A stretch of DNA of 64,000 nucleotides from Stomoxys calcitrans. Taxonomy: Eukaryota > Arthropoda > Insecta > Diptera > Muscidae. The notes beneath the pieces were generated by a model. It was not told the origin of the DNA, ran no database searches, and was given only the letters and a program-made list of their open reading frames with translations. The position numbers and the translations under genes were made by a program. The DNA lies in contig NC_081552.1 of NCBI RefSeq assembly GCF_963082655.1, positions 2,542,001 to 2,606,000 on the forward strand, given 5' to 3'. The stretch's first letter is position 1, and the number at the start of each line of letters is the position of its first letter. Positions 1 through 11,819 of the stretch are shown here, piece by piece.

Positions 1-1255
1 TGCCAACGTAAATCCACTTCCTATTAGATTGATGATTCGAAAGTTTCATCGCCTGTGAATTTTTCGCATATGTCGTAAATATTCTGAAAAATTTGTTTAC
101 ATTCCTTGAAATACCACAAACAATGTAGCAACAAAGCTGCAACAAAAAAACGCCCGCATTTCAATTTTTAGCGCAAACAAGCACCATATTGCCGAAAAAT
201 TGCTATTTCCCTCTGAAGTATTTCGCCATGGCCAAATTAAGCGTCGTCATAGATTGTGCGACAGCGCCCTAACACCGGTAAGGGGGAGACCCCAGCAAAG
301 CCAACACAGATCGTATGTATTGTGCTGTTAACAAGCACAAGAAAAAGCGCAGCAGCAGAACCACAGTACCTTCAAGAGTATGTGAGCGGAGCACATGGGT
401 ATTTGGAAAACTGCGGGCATTGGGGCCCGGCAAAGGAAGGGTAGCTGTTTAAGTCTGCTAACAAACAAATGAAACCGCACACAAGTATTTCTGTTGCTGA
501 TGTTGCTCTAGTGCTTCACGAAGAGAACGCATACCAACCGAAAGGGAAAAAGTAAACATGAATCGAAGAAGTAGCGGCAAAACTTTTGATGTAACAATTT
601 GTAATTCAAGCAGAAAATGAAACCAGTTTCTCGTAGTAACAAAACTTCAATACGCAAGCATCCATCACACACACACACATGCACACATGCACCAAAGGCC
701 CTTTAGCTCAACACAGCTACACACGTGCGCCATATACATTAAACATTTGAAAGAAACTTCAACAATCATACTTTTAAGTATCGCATACACCACACACGAA
801 CATTCATCCCCCGCAAACGCGTTTGCTATGCGAACACTCAAAAGTATTTAACAATGCATGTTCTCGGTGTGTGGAAATTTCGGTACAAATTTCTAGCTTT
901 CCAAGTACCCAACATTTCATATTTGCTTAAAAGAATACTAAATACATGTGTAACGAGGATGGGACGATTTCTTGCAATGCAAGATAGCTGACGAACAATT
1001 TTAAGAAAATTCAATGTCGATTAAAGCAAAAAACATTCACTGCCCTTCGAGGGTGTTTACGGTTATTTTCCTATTTTATGATAAAGAGCCTGAATTTCTA
1101 CATTATCCCTCGTACATTTACTTTAAGAAAAACGTTTCGTTGTTAGTATCAAACTTTGCATATCAGAAAAGATATTAGTTGAATACCTGTAACAATATTT
1201 TTAATTCATGGTTCACAAACTTTCGATGTTTATGAATTTCTTTATTCCAACATAA
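1..1255. other. Unique AT-rich sequence, no gene seen
   Basis: I recognise no coding region, RNA gene or known mobile element here. Short open frames (for example 256-444) have no domain, no coding-like composition and no clear splice signals. A short CA microsatellite lies at about 663-678. This could be intergenic or intronic host DNA. Confidence 0.6.
663..678. repeat. (CA)n microsatellite
   Basis: A run of CA dinucleotides, followed by further CA-rich sequence with ATG and ATGC interruptions. Confidence 0.85.
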
Positions 1256-1491
1256 TGATCGAGCGCATAATTATAATTCATTTGGGTTCATTTAGTATAA
1301 AATGTGAGAACGTTTAAAAAATATAATAATATTTAGATGGCAGAGTCGATATTTTAGACGGCATTGTATTGGTTTTATTATTTCAGACAGAACAAAAGTG
1401 TTTATTGGAAAAAATATGTATCGATAGATAAATTAAAATGTATGCCAACTAAGTTTCTATATTTCATATTATAAGGCAAAGTAGTATTTCA
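1256..1491 (-). repeat. 3' LTR of a Copia-type element (left edge approximate)
   Basis: Read on the minus strand, the pol remnant ends in a G-rich polypurine tract (complement of 1492-1500, CGCCCCCAC on the + strand). Sequence beginning TGAAATACTAC follows at once at 1491, as expected for an LTR starting with TG next to the tract. An AATAAA signal lies inside (near 1400-1410). The far border is not fixed: about 1256 would give an LTR near 235 bp and about 1303 one near 190 bp. No second LTR is seen in the window, so the element is truncated at its 5' side. Confidence 0.6.
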
Positions 1492-3180
1492 ACGCCCCCA
1501 CTTGAAACGTTTTTAATATAAACCCAAAAGTTTCGAAAATTTAGTTAGTTTTTCCTTGGAAAGGAGTTTCGTCAAAAAGTCTCCAACTTGATCTTCAGAT
1601 GAAATTGGACAAAATACAACTTCGTTCGATTTCTTCTTCTCGCGGATGAAGTGATGTCGTATATCAATGTGATTTGTTCTTGGGTGATACGCTTCATTGG
1701 AAGCCAGATAAACTACGCTTCGTCACAAAAAATAGTTGTGGGATCTTGATCATTGAAATTTGGATTTAAATCATTCTGCAATGTTCGTATCTATACAACT
1801 TCTTGTGTAGCACTGGTTAAGGCCATATATTCAGCCTCTGTTTTTGATAAGGCCACAGTTTGCTTGCCCAAGATATTGCATCATTTTGAGTTATATTTGC
1901 ATATCCAGTTACTGATCTTTGATCGTCCATGTCGTTTCCCCAATCAGAATCTGAGTATGAAATAAGTTTATGATTACCATCTGATCGAAAGTGTAGTTTG
2001 CACTGCAAAGTTCCTTGTAAATAACAAAGAATACGTTTCACAGCATTACAGTGAACTCTTGAGGGATTGTTGTTGAATTCACAGCCCAACATGTGTCAGG
2101 ACGAGTACATTGAGCTGCAAATAGTAAGCTTCCAATAGCTTGCTGATATGGAACATTTTGCATAGTTTCGTCTTTGTCATTTGATTTTGATAGCTTTTTC
2201 GATGAATCGAACGGGGTTGATATAGGATTGCAATGTTCTTGTTATTATAAACATTTAGTATGTACAAAATAAACTCTTCTTGGTCCAAAGATATTTAATT
2301 GTCGTTCTTGTCTATTCCCATTCCTAGATAAAGCTTCGCTTCACCAAAAAATTTCATTTTAAAAATATTTATTATATTCGGTTTCGATAACATGTCATCT
2401 ACGTATAATGCCATATAGGTCAATTTATTTCCATTGAAATGATAATAAATGCAGGCAACTTGAACAGAACGAAATACAAAATTTATGAAGTGCTTCATTT
2501 AACTTATTATTGTTCCAAACATGTATTGGCTGTTTTAATCCATATAAAGCTTTCTTCAGTTTTAAGACATGATTTTCGGGTACTGCTACAATTTTAGCCG
2601 GTTTTATATACACGTCTTCCATCAGTTCTCCTTGTAAAAAATGCTGTGATTGCTTCTTATTGTTCTATATTCAGAGAATATCTACCGGATAGACCAATTA
2701 CAAATCGGACAGATGTATACCGCACAACAGGGGAATAATTTTCTTCATAGTACCTTTACCTTTCTCTTGTGTATACCCTTTGACGACCAATCTTGATTTA
2801 TGGCGCATTGATCCATCCGGCTTGACTTTCTTTTTGAAAATCCACTTAGTTTTTGTTATGTTGCAGTTACTTGGCTTTTGGACAACTTCCAATGCTTGGT
2901 CTTCCATCAAGAATGAATTTTCACTTCGAATCGCATCTTCCCATTTAGCTCTATCCTCACAAGGTAGAGCTTCTTCAATTGTGTTGGGTTCAATGAATTG
3001 AGCCATATATTCCAACCAATTTATTTGGGATTTGCAGCCAATCGTTTGCTTTGCGGTACAACGTTTTGCGCCAAATTTTGGCAGACTACGGGTAGAGCGA
3101 CATTGTCCTGGTTAATTGTCTGTACCACATCGTCATGGTTTATTGTCTCTACCACATCATCGGATAATTCCTATCTAAGT
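1492..3180 (-). pseudogene. Copia-type retrotransposon pol, 3' half (RT and RNase H), broken
   Basis: This is a Ty1/Copia polyprotein remnant split over several frames. In minus-strand order it holds a linker ending in PQSKRLAANPK (near 3030-3180); the RT N-terminus (3015-2770) with KWEDAIRSE, TKTKWIFKKKV and SRLVVKGYTQ; LKKALYGLKQ (near 2550); the catalytic YVDDM (2405-2391); YLGMGI; and the RNase H part (2092-1817) with RVHCNAVKRIL and YSDSDW. A last segment (about 1740-1500) reads HFIREKKKSNEVVFCP and then the C-terminal helix before the polypurine tract. The reading frame shifts at least at about 2700, 2500, 2290 and 2090, and a stop interrupts the linker. Gag, protease and integrase are absent. 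It is inactive. Family assignment is secure from motif order; subfamily is not resolved. Confidence 0.9.
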
Positions 3181-3375
3181 TAGAACTGATTTCGGCAGTT
3201 GGGTAAAAAATCGCTACCAAATTTTGGTAAGGCACGTACAAAATTGATTTATGGTTCTAAACGTGAAAATCAGGCAACGAGCAAACACGAGCACACAAGA
3301 AAATTAAAAAATGATCAAAACCTGTTTACGTTTTGTATGGTATTTTCTTTCATTTAAAAAAATTACTATCAAATA
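3181..3375. other. Short spacer, nothing recognised
   Basis: AT-rich DNA between the Copia remnant and the first DINE-like element. It may include more 5' Copia sequence too worn to recognise. Confidence 0.5.
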
Positions 3376-5243
3376 AACTAGTAAGGAAAGCCAAAAGTCG
3401 GGCGGAACCGATTATATAATACCCTACACTACCGAGTCTACGTAATGCTTTTAATATATAGCACTTATATCCAAATTTAGAGAGCCATTAATTTTGCATA
3501 ACTATTGAATTATCGAATAGAACCTTGGTCGATTTTCTTACGATGCTACGAAAATTGTAGCTTCTAAAAGCCGAAATGCATAAAAGATATAAATGGGAGT
3601 TTTGTCTGAATCTGATTCGATTTTGATGAAATTTTCCACACATATTCGGATGTCAGTAAAACATCTCATGAAAAATTTTGTAGAGATCACACCAAAATTG
3701 TACATACTACAGCCTTTTAAGTCGAAACGATTAAAAGATATATATGGGAACTTCACCTAAATCTTGTTCGATTTTGATGACATTTTTTCATGTAGTGCGA
3801 CATCAAATAAAACATCTCCAGCAAAATTTTGGAAGGATGGAACCATAATTGTGGCTACTACAGCTTTAAAAGGGCACATCGGATAAAAGATATATATGGG
3901 AGCTATATATAAATCTGATCCGATTCTGATGAAATTTTGCATACATACTAGGACGTCAAAAAAGCACTTCGTGCCAAACTTAGTAAAGATCGGATCAAAA
4001 TGTTACCTTCTACAGCCTTTAAAGACCATATCGAATGAAAGTTATGTATGGGAGCTATATATAAATCTGATCCGATTCTATTGAAATTTTGCGCACATAT
4101 TGCGCCGACACAAAAAGCACTTCATGCGCCATTTGGCAAAGATTGGACCAAAATTGTGCCTTCTACAGCCTAAATAGTTCAAATCGGATAAAAGTTATAT
4201 ATGGGAGCTATATTTAAATCTGGACCGCTTTCTTTCAAAATCAATAGCGTTTGTCCTTGGACCAAAAAAACACCTATGCAAAATTTTGCGAAAATCCGAC
4301 AACAATTGCGACCTGTAACTTGATAACAAAAATACATGGACAGACAGACATAGCAAAATCGATTCAGGAAGTGACTCTAAGTCGATCGGTATACTTATCG
4401 ATGGGTCTAGCTCTTCTCCTTCTTAGCGTTGCAAACAAATGCACAAATCGGATGAGAATTGCGCCCTTTAGAGGTTCAAGAAGTCAAAATCCCAGATCGG
4501 TTTATATGGCAGCTACATCAGGTTATGAACTGATTTGCGCCATACTTAGCACAATTATTGGAAGTCATAACAAAACACCTCATGCAAAATTTCAGCCAAA
4601 TCGGATGAGAATTGCGCGCTCTACTGGCTCAAGAAGTCAAGATCCAAGATCGGTTTATATGAACGCTATACCATATTATGAACCGATTTGAATCATACTT
4701 AGCACAGTTGTTGAAAGTGATACCAAAACACTACGTGCAAAATTTCAATAAAATCGGATGAGAATTGTGCCCTCTAGAGGCTCAAGAAGTCAAGACCCAA
4801 GATCATTTTATATGGCAGCTATATCAAAACATGGACCGATTAAAACCATACTTAGCGCAGTTGTTGGAAGTGATACCAAAACACTACGTGCAAAATTTCA
4901 AAAAAATCGGATAAGAATTGCGCACTTTAGAGGCTCAAGAAGTCAAGACCCAAGATCCGTTTATATGGCCTCTATATCAAAACATGGACCGATTTGCCCC
5001 ATTTATAATACCAACTGACCCACACTAATAGAAAGTATTTGTGCAAAATTTCAAGCGGCTAGCTTTACTCCTTCGAAAGTTAGAGTGCTTTCGACAGGCA
5101 GACGGACGGACATGGCTAGATCGACTTAAAATGACATGACGATCAAGAATATATATACTTTATGGGGTCTTAGACGCATATTTCGAGGTGTTACAAACAG
5201 AATGACGAAATTAGTATACCCCCATCCTATGGTGGAGGGTATA
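3376..5243 (-). mobile_element. DINE-1-like element, chimera of subfamilies B and A
   Basis: The left end is a worn palindrome end (AAGTCGGGCGGAACCGATT near 3396-3415), followed by repeat units of roughly 190 bp with GGGAGCTATATATAAATCTG motifs. A GTCY tract and the B-type sequence AAGTCGATCGGTATACTTA follow at 4333-4430. At about 4437, just before the B-type TATA end is due, the sequence jumps into A-type 153-bp units (gene-like motif GGCTCAAGAAGTCAAGA near 4471, 4630, 4780 and 4935). The right end is a complete A-type TATA end (GTATACCCCCATCCTATGG, ending at 5243). Open frames at 4251-4691 and 4758-5018 come from the repeat units and are not genes. Confidence 0.8.
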
Positions 5244-5394
5244 ATAAATGTCGCATACATCCAGTTCTGCACGTTTCGCATAATTATAGAAAATCGTTTG
5301 TTTTTGATATTTTATTCCCTTACCATTATTTTCTAAAAATAAGTAAAAGAGTATTGGCATGTCTTCATGTCAATTCCAGAGTTGTTTTAAATGA

Positions 5395-6247
5395 AACAAG
5401 TAAAAGCGTGCTAAGTTCAGCCGAGCCGAATCTTATGGACCCACCACCATGAATTCTGCTAAAAATTCATGCACATAAATTAAGTTGTATTAAACGAACA
5501 AGGATGATCGAGAGACCGGTTAACATGGGAGCTATATCAGGTTTTAGACTGATTTTGGCCGTCGTCGGTACAGTTGTTGGATGTCGTAACAAAACATCGA
5601 ATGCGAAGTGTAAGCTTGATCGGACAAAAATTGGGGCTTGTAAGAACTCAAACAGGGAGATCGGTTTATATGGGAGCTATATCGGGTTAAAGACCGCTTT
5701 GGACAATACTTAGCGCAGTTGTGGGAAGTCATAGCAAAACAAAACATGCAAAATTTCAGCCAAATCGAACAAAAATTGTAGCTTGTAAGGCCTCAAGAAG
5801 TCAAATTGGCCTATCGGTTTATTTGGGAGCAGTATCAGATCCTATACCGATTGGAACCGTACATAAAATAGTTGTTGAAAGTCATGACAGAACACAATCT
5901 GCTCAATTTCAGCCAAATGGGACAAAAATTGAGGCTTGTAAGGGCTCATGAAGTCAAATCAGAAGATCGGCTTATATGGGAGCTATATCAGGTTATAGAC
6001 CGACTTGGACCGCACTTGGCACAGTTGTTGAAAGTCATAAGAGAACACCAAATCGAATAAAATTTGCGGTTTCCAGAGGCTCAAGAAGTCAAAGAGGCTC
6101 AAGAAGTCAAATCGGGAGATCGGTTATATGGGAGCTTTATCAAATCTCAACCGATATGGTCCATTTGCAATCCCCAACAAAATTACTAGCTTTACGCGTT
6201 CGACTGATTTCGACAGACGGACGGACGGACAGGGCTAGAACGACCTC
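5395..6247 (-). mobile_element. DINE-1-like subfamily C, right end missing
   Basis: It starts AACAAGTAAAAGCGTGCTAA with the palindrome AGCCGAGCCGAATC, then the C-type signature CCACCACCATGAATTCTGC. Internal units carry GGGAGCTATATCAGGTT and end in a GTCY-complement tract (GACAGACGGACGGACGG at about 6216-6232). The TATA hairpin is absent and B-type sequence begins at once. Confidence 0.8.
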
Positions 6248-6758
6248 CTTCCTAACAAATTTCAAGAGAGTCAGCTAATAAATGACCATTTTTTGCAATA
6301 TTACTGCAAACCGGGCGAATATATATATGGGAGCTATGTCTAAATCTGAACCGATTTGGACAGATATGTGGATGTCGTCGAGAAAAGCGTTGTGCAATAT
6401 TTTGATAAGATTGGTCAATAAATGCGCTTGCAGTGGCTCTAGGAGTAAAAATCGGGCGATATATATATATATGTGTATATGAGAGCTATATCTAAATCTG
6501 AACTGATTTCCATGAAATTGAACCAGTCAAGAGAAAATCCTGCCTAACAAATTTCATGACCATTTTATTGCATCATTACTGCAAATCGGACAAATATATA
6601 TATATAAGGTAGCTATATCCAAATCTGAACCGATATCTATGAAAATCAATCGTAATGTCGAAAATCATAAAAAAAAATTCTTCCTGCCAACTTTCGTGAG
6701 AATCGGTTAATAAATCACCATTTTATTGCAGTATTACTGCAAATCGAACGAACATATA

Positions 6759-7365
6759 AAGGGTGATTTTTTTGAGGTTAGGATTTTCATGCATTAGTAT
6801 TTGACAGATCACGTGGGATTTCAGACATGGTGTCAAAGAGAAAGATGCTCAGTATGCTTTGACATTTCATCATGAATAGACTTACTAACGAGCAACGCTT
6901 GCAAATCATTTTCAGTGAATGGGCCCTAGAAAAGTTTGCAGAAAATCCGCTTTTTTATCGACAAATTTTGTTCAGCGATGAGGCTCATTTCTGGTTGAAT
7001 GGCTACGTAAATAAGCAAAATTGCCGCATTTGGAGTGAAGAGCAACCAGAAGCCGTTCAAAAACTGCCCATGCATCCCGAAAAATGCACTGTTTGGTGTG
7101 GTTTGTACGCTGGTGGAATCATTGGACCGTATTTTTTCAAAGATGCTGTTGGACGCAACGTTACGGTGAATGAACACATTTCGAACCGAACACTGATTTT
7201 GGTAATAAAATTCTATGATTTGCAAGCGTTGCTCGTTAGTAAGTCTATTCATGATGAAATGTCAAAGCATACTGAGCATCTTTCTCTTTGACACCATGTC
7301 TGAAATCCCACGTGATCTGTCAAATACTAATGCATGAAAATCCTAACCTCAAAAAAATCACCCTT
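6759..7365 (+). mobile_element. Tc1/mariner-superfamily element, 607 bp deletion derivative with long inverted arms
   Basis: The ends are AAGGGTGATTTTTTTGAGG and its complement, flanked by TA at 6757-6758 and 7366-7367. The left arm continues through a transposase start. The right arm (about 7178-7365) is an inverted copy of the left arm, including the first ~25 transposase codons (minus strand from 7252). So the usual 3' end of the gene is absent and the ends form a hairpin-capable pair about 150-190 bp long. Confidence 0.9.
6872..7291 (+). pseudogene. Tc1/mariner transposase, internally deleted
   Basis: The frame opens with the N-terminal helix-turn-helix start MNRLTNEQRLQII and then jumps in frame, by deletion of most of the DNA-binding region, into the catalytic domain: EWALEKFAENPLFYRQI, FSDEAHFWLNGYVNKQN (first catalytic Asp), HPEKCTVWCGLYAGG and GPYFFKDA. 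After VTVNEHIS the frame runs into the inverted arm and reads nonsense (NRTLILVIK onward). The second Asp motif (QQDGAT type) and third acidic motif are missing. It cannot encode an active transposase but keeps both ends, so it could have been moved in trans. Confidence 0.85.
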
Positions 7366-7671
7366 TATATGGGAGCTCTATCCAAATCTGAACCGGTTTT
7401 TTCCAATTTCAATAGGCTTCGTCTGTAGGCCGAAAAACATGCCATACCAAATTTGAAGACGATCGGACGAAAATTGCGACCTGTAGTTTGTACGCAAATT
7501 AACATGCACAGACGGACAGAGAGACAGACGGACATAGCTAAATCGAATCAGAAAGTGATTCTAAGTCGATCGGCATACTTATCAATGGTTCTATCTCTCT
7601 TCCTTTTGGGTGTTACACACTATATCACTAAGTTATAATACCCTGTACCACAGTAGTGGTGTAGGGTATGA

Positions 7672-7722
7672 AAACGGAATGGCTAGATTAGTATACTCCC
7701 ATCTGAAGGTGGTGAGTATAAA
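7672..7722 (-). mobile_element. DINE-1-like TATA-end stub
   Basis: Sequence ACGGAATGGCTAGATTAGTATACTCC followed by a worn hairpin and GAGTATAAAA, directly abutting the B-type end at 7669. Only the last ~50 bp of an element remain. Confidence 0.6.
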
Positions 7723-7779
7723 AAGGAGACGGTTTTTATTGAATAATTTTTGATATATTCAAGATTGGCCATTACTATT

Positions 7780-8168
7780 TGGTATTGGGCGGCTTCTAAA
7801 GCATGATATATATGGGAGCTATATTCTACACTGATTTTGAATTGTTGTGTACATATTGCGAAGTCAAAGAGAACTCCTCGTGCTCAATTTTGTTAAGATC
7901 GGATCAAAATTGTGGCGAATGCAGCCCTGGAAATCCATATCGAATGAAAGTTATAGTGGGAGCTATATCTAAATCTAATCCAATTTTAATCAATAATAGC
8001 ATTCGTTGTTGGACCAAAAATATGACTTGTACGAAATTTTACTACATTCGGACAAAAAATGCGACCTGTACCTTGCTCATAAGAATAAATGGACAGACAG
8101 ATAGACATGCGGACATAGCTGAATCGAATCAGTGTTAGTATACCCCCATCTTATGGTGAAGGGATAAG
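7780..8168 (-). mobile_element. DINE-1-like fragment (B-type units, short)
   Basis: It has two GGGAGCTATAT units, a GTCY complement (GGACAGACAGATAGACATGC near 8090) and a TATA end reading GTATACCCCCATCTTATGG near 8137. The palindrome end is missing on the left. Confidence 0.7.
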
Positions 8169-8215
8169 AGCATGTCAAGCAAGGTCTTAATATTTAAGCT
8201 AATAGTGCAATATAC

Positions 8216-8350
8216 ATGACTTGGAAAAACTTTCTTCAAAAGAAAGAAATAACATTGAGCCAAAAATTTAATTTATGTCTAGCGTTATGCAGACCCATAC
8301 TGTGGTACTCCACGCAAGTCTGGGGATTTGGAAATTTCGAAGACCTAGTT
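8216..8350 (+). pseudogene. LINE reverse transcriptase thumb fragment
   Basis: The frame reads ITLSQKFNLCLALCRPILWY followed by STQVWG. This is the region just after the RT core in Jockey/R1/I-group LINEs (consensus 'RPILTYGSEVWG'). It lasts about 45 codons and then passes, in the same open frame, into the start of a different LINE segment (YQYHFIYSGND), so two fragments are joined near 8350. Confidence 0.6.
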
Positions 8351-8351
8351 A

Positions 8352-9990
8352 AGCTACCTCCAATATACCAATACCATTTCATTTATTCAGGCAATGATTT
8401 TCACCACCAAATAGATGGGGTCGGTTTTTTACTGTCGCCAAAAGCAAAGTGAGCTCTTCTAACATACAATGTTATATTCTAACTACAACTCGACTCAGTG
8501 ACACGTTATCTACCAAAAAAAGACATCCACTTTGTTTTGGAAGATTTTAATGCCAAGGCGGGCAATAACAACAATAATCTACAATCATTCTTGGGAATGC
8601 AAGAACTTGGCGATTCCAGGAAAGACAATGGCAACATATTGGTTAATTTCTGTGCAAGAACCGGCTCTTTATTTAAGGCACAAAATTCCCCCATAAAAAT
8701 ATACACAAAAATATTTTTCGGAACCATCATATGGAAGCAATCGTATTCAAATCGACCGAGTACGTGGATCAGCAAATTCTTTCTGAGGTCGCAGATGGAT
8801 GTGAAAACTAGACGAGGAGCCGACATCGATAATGTGGTCATTTATTGCTCTTAGTGGCCACTCTACGTGTACGCCCAGCCGTAGTGCGAAGGACTGAAAC
8901 AAAAACACAAAATTCAATTTCTTATACCTAAAAGAAGAAGAAACAGCGAGCGACTATAAGGCAGAAGTAGCAAAATAACACCCATCCATGGGCATGGACA
9001 TAACAGCAGCATGTACGGAGACGGCCAATAGGCATTGCTCGACGATCCCAAAAACCATGGATAAGCAACAAAACTATAGAGGAAATAAAACACCGGAAAC
9101 GTCTACGCAACGCTCTGTTACGGGCAAAATTAAGTGTAACTAAAATCGCGGTCAGGACTGAATGTCGCGCCTCCGCCTTGTTGGTCAAGCGCCTAGTCCG
9201 CAGAGATAAGCGACTATATTGCGTGGTGGTACGAGTCAATAAAACAAACGAGCGGCAACAATATAGCGCGGTTTTTTCAGCTACAAAGGAGCAGCAATCG
9301 AGGACGTAAGCACCGACCTTCTTAATCCTCCTGTGCGCCGAAACCTACGCATCTAGGGCCCTGCTAAACTGTTGCGGTATGGGCATACGCCATAGCTCAA
9401 ACGATTAACCCAATAATCAGGGAGGCGATCAACTTAATAAATGAAGTGATATCCAGTCTTCTTCTACATCATATTTCTCCTGCACTTGACAGCATATTGA
9501 GGAAGGAGCCGACAGGCTTTCGGTCAGGACATTCGTGCGCCGACCACATAACCATTGAACAGTCTGAGGAACTTAATACTCACCTATAACTTTTATCCGT
9601 CGACTTCGAGAGTGCTTTTGACACAGTTTCGCGAAGTTCAACGCGAAAAGATCGTAACACAAATTAGGAAGATATATAGGGATGATGAAGTTCCAGTCCG
9701 TTTCAACAGAAAAGAGAGCCAATCTTTTGGTGTCGACAAAGGAGTGAAGCAGGGTTGCATTCTGTCCCCCACGCTATTTATGATTTTATTAGACCCCGTA
9801 TTGGAAGCAACTAATGCTGAGGCACCCTATAGCATACGCTACCGTATTAACTATTTCCTCGGATATATCGACTACGCGAGTGATATATGCTTCTTTGCGC
9901 ATCGCATAAAGCGAAACTGGAACAACTGCCAAAGTAGGCCTGGGGATAAACATAGCAAAGACCTAATTGATAAGGATTAGAACATCAAAT
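8352..9990 (+). pseudogene. Non-LTR retrotransposon ORF2 (APE endonuclease and RT), degraded
   Basis: Endonuclease: HFVLEDFNAKAGNNNN (canonical GDFNA has become EDFNA), then GDSRKDNGNILVNFCART and, near 8800, MDVKTRRGADI, the region just before the catalytic SDH of CFDP2-like LINE endonucleases. A linker at 9040-9240 reads KPWISNKTIEEIKHRKRLRN, typical of the spacer before RT. RT: TGFRSGHSCADHITIEQS (near 9508-9560), VDFESAFDTVSR (near 9600-9640, other frame), GVKQGCILSPTLF (9730-9780) and a mutated active site DYASDI where YADD(I/V) is expected (near 9870). Several frame shifts and stops separate these blocks. Clade (RTE, CR1 or Jockey group) is not resolved. The 3' end is cut near 9990. Confidence 0.85.
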
Positions 9991-11819
9991 CTGACACCGT
10001 CGACTATAAACGACAATATCATTTATATATATACGCTGCGATTGCATTTGAAATAAGTGGGCAGAGCTATGTTTTAAAATAATCGAGAGCGACTACCACA
10101 TCAGCTATCTAAAATGCTATTTAAAAAACAAATGTTCTGGGTTTCAGAATTCGATGAAATCGACATACATGTAGATGCAAACGTCAATGTCCATCGCTCA
10201 CTGACCATCTAAATTCATTCGGAATATTATTCATTCATACAAAATATTAACAAAAAGCATTACAAAGTAAAGAAGGAATTTATAAACACCTAGACTACAC
10301 GGGGCGCTCTGAATATATATCACATCGCTACAGTGAGGATGATATATCACAAGTTTTAACTATGATTTTATTACTATACACAGATTTTTACTTATAGCTA
10401 AACTATCGGATCCGTTTGGCAAAGCTTAACATTTCCATTATTTTCTATTCGTGTTTCCCTTCACTTCCCACAAATAACTTGAGCAATGTCGCAGCAGCCC
10501 GTTATCATTGTATAGTGAGGACTTTGATTTTAATTATTTAAATGACATCGAATTGAAACATAACATGGCTTAGTGTCCACCTGCCATTGGTAAAAAAAAA
10601 AACGAATATAAGTTCTCTTATCGAAAATCTAAACAGTTATTAGTTAAGTCAACAGAAGAAAAACTTTTTTGACTGAAGGCTCACTCGCACACCACATACA
10701 CACATGTTTTAGGTCACACTAACGAAGTTCATACTCTGGGACACATACATACATATTTAAAATTTATAGCTTTCAATTTCCATTTATTGAGCAATTCAAA
10801 GAACGAACCAATATTTACAGTTTTCATTAAAGGCAGCATAGCTGCACTTGCACACAAATAAACAAACACCAACTTTAGCATAGCACCAATGGACAAGTTT
10901 ACGGTTCATGAAATATTTTAATTTCCTATCTAAGTAACGGAATGCTATACAAAAAAGGTCTATTCTCGATATACAATACATTCGCACAAGGACAGACAAT
11001 TGGAGAAATGCATTTGATGTCTGCACTCGAGACTGGCCATAAATCTTAATAAAACAATAATTAAAACAATAAATTTACATAAACAAACGATAGTCATACT
11101 TGTGCACATTACACAAATATGCTGTGTGGGTGATATCACAAGGCTTGGCAATGTGTGCAATATGTGTGTGTGTGTGTGTGTGTCGTTTAGTTTGTTGCCC
11201 TGTGATGTGAGCAAACTCAAGGAGCTTCGTGCGTATGTGGCATATTTAGATATGGCTCGGTGATGTTGATCATACGCTCCCTGGGCTGCATATTTTCACA
11301 ATGTGTGCCTTTGGCTGCTCGGTCATGAACTGCAAATAGTTTCTAAACACATATTTATCGAATTTGCAAGCAAAAAAATGCAATGAAGTTTGTCGTTAGA
11401 CTTGGCAAACATATAAATTCAAATTGATGAAATATTTTTCAAACGAACATGCAAATCATACAATAAAGCCAGAGCTATTTTAATAAATTTTGTAATAGTA
11501 GTAGACTACATATTGCAAATTTGCGCCCACGCACATTCCACTAAGGAACAGGGGCAAACTTTCTACATATTGAGATGTGATATTTCTATTATAAAAGTAG
11601 ATAACAAATAATTGGTATAGAATTTCAATGCCCATAAATAAGATAAAATTGTTAAATGTGGAAATTTTTTTCATTTTGAAAAAGGATTATTACTGTCAAC
11701 ATTTTCTGTTCAAATTAATTAAATTCTCTAAAAAATAGTTTTTAAGCGCTTTTTATTAAAATTGTCAAAAATGGGTCAATCATTCAAGCATTTATTTTGA
11801 TCCCGCGATTTCAACTTGT
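9991..11819. other. Unique AT-rich sequence with a TG microsatellite
   Basis: I recognise no gene or known element. Open frames near 10796-11220 overlap low-complexity sequence and lack domain or splice evidence. A TG tract lies at 11163-11183. Confidence 0.55.
11163..11183. repeat. (TG)n microsatellite
   Basis: About ten uninterrupted TG units. Confidence 0.9.

Larger units (their letters stand above)
6248..7669 (-). mobile_element. DINE-1-like subfamily B, interrupted by a Tc1/mariner insertion
   Basis: B-type units (AAATCTGAACCGATTTGGAC and similar) run from 6320 to 6758 and resume at 7366 after the inserted DNA transposon. The right end has the GTCY complement (7507-7535), AAGTCGATCGGCATACTTA and the B-type hairpin CCCTGTACCAC-AGTA-GTGGTGTAGGG at about 7642-7667. 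Removing the insertion and one TA restores a continuous repeat unit across 6757/7368. Confidence 0.8.

Noticed and set aside
256..444. Short open frame of 62 codons
   Set aside because: No recognisable product and no supporting signals.
6926..7252. Minus-strand open frame starting with the transposase N-terminus
   Set aside because: It is the inverted arm of the 607-bp element; after about 25 codons it reads antisense to the plus-strand pseudogene.
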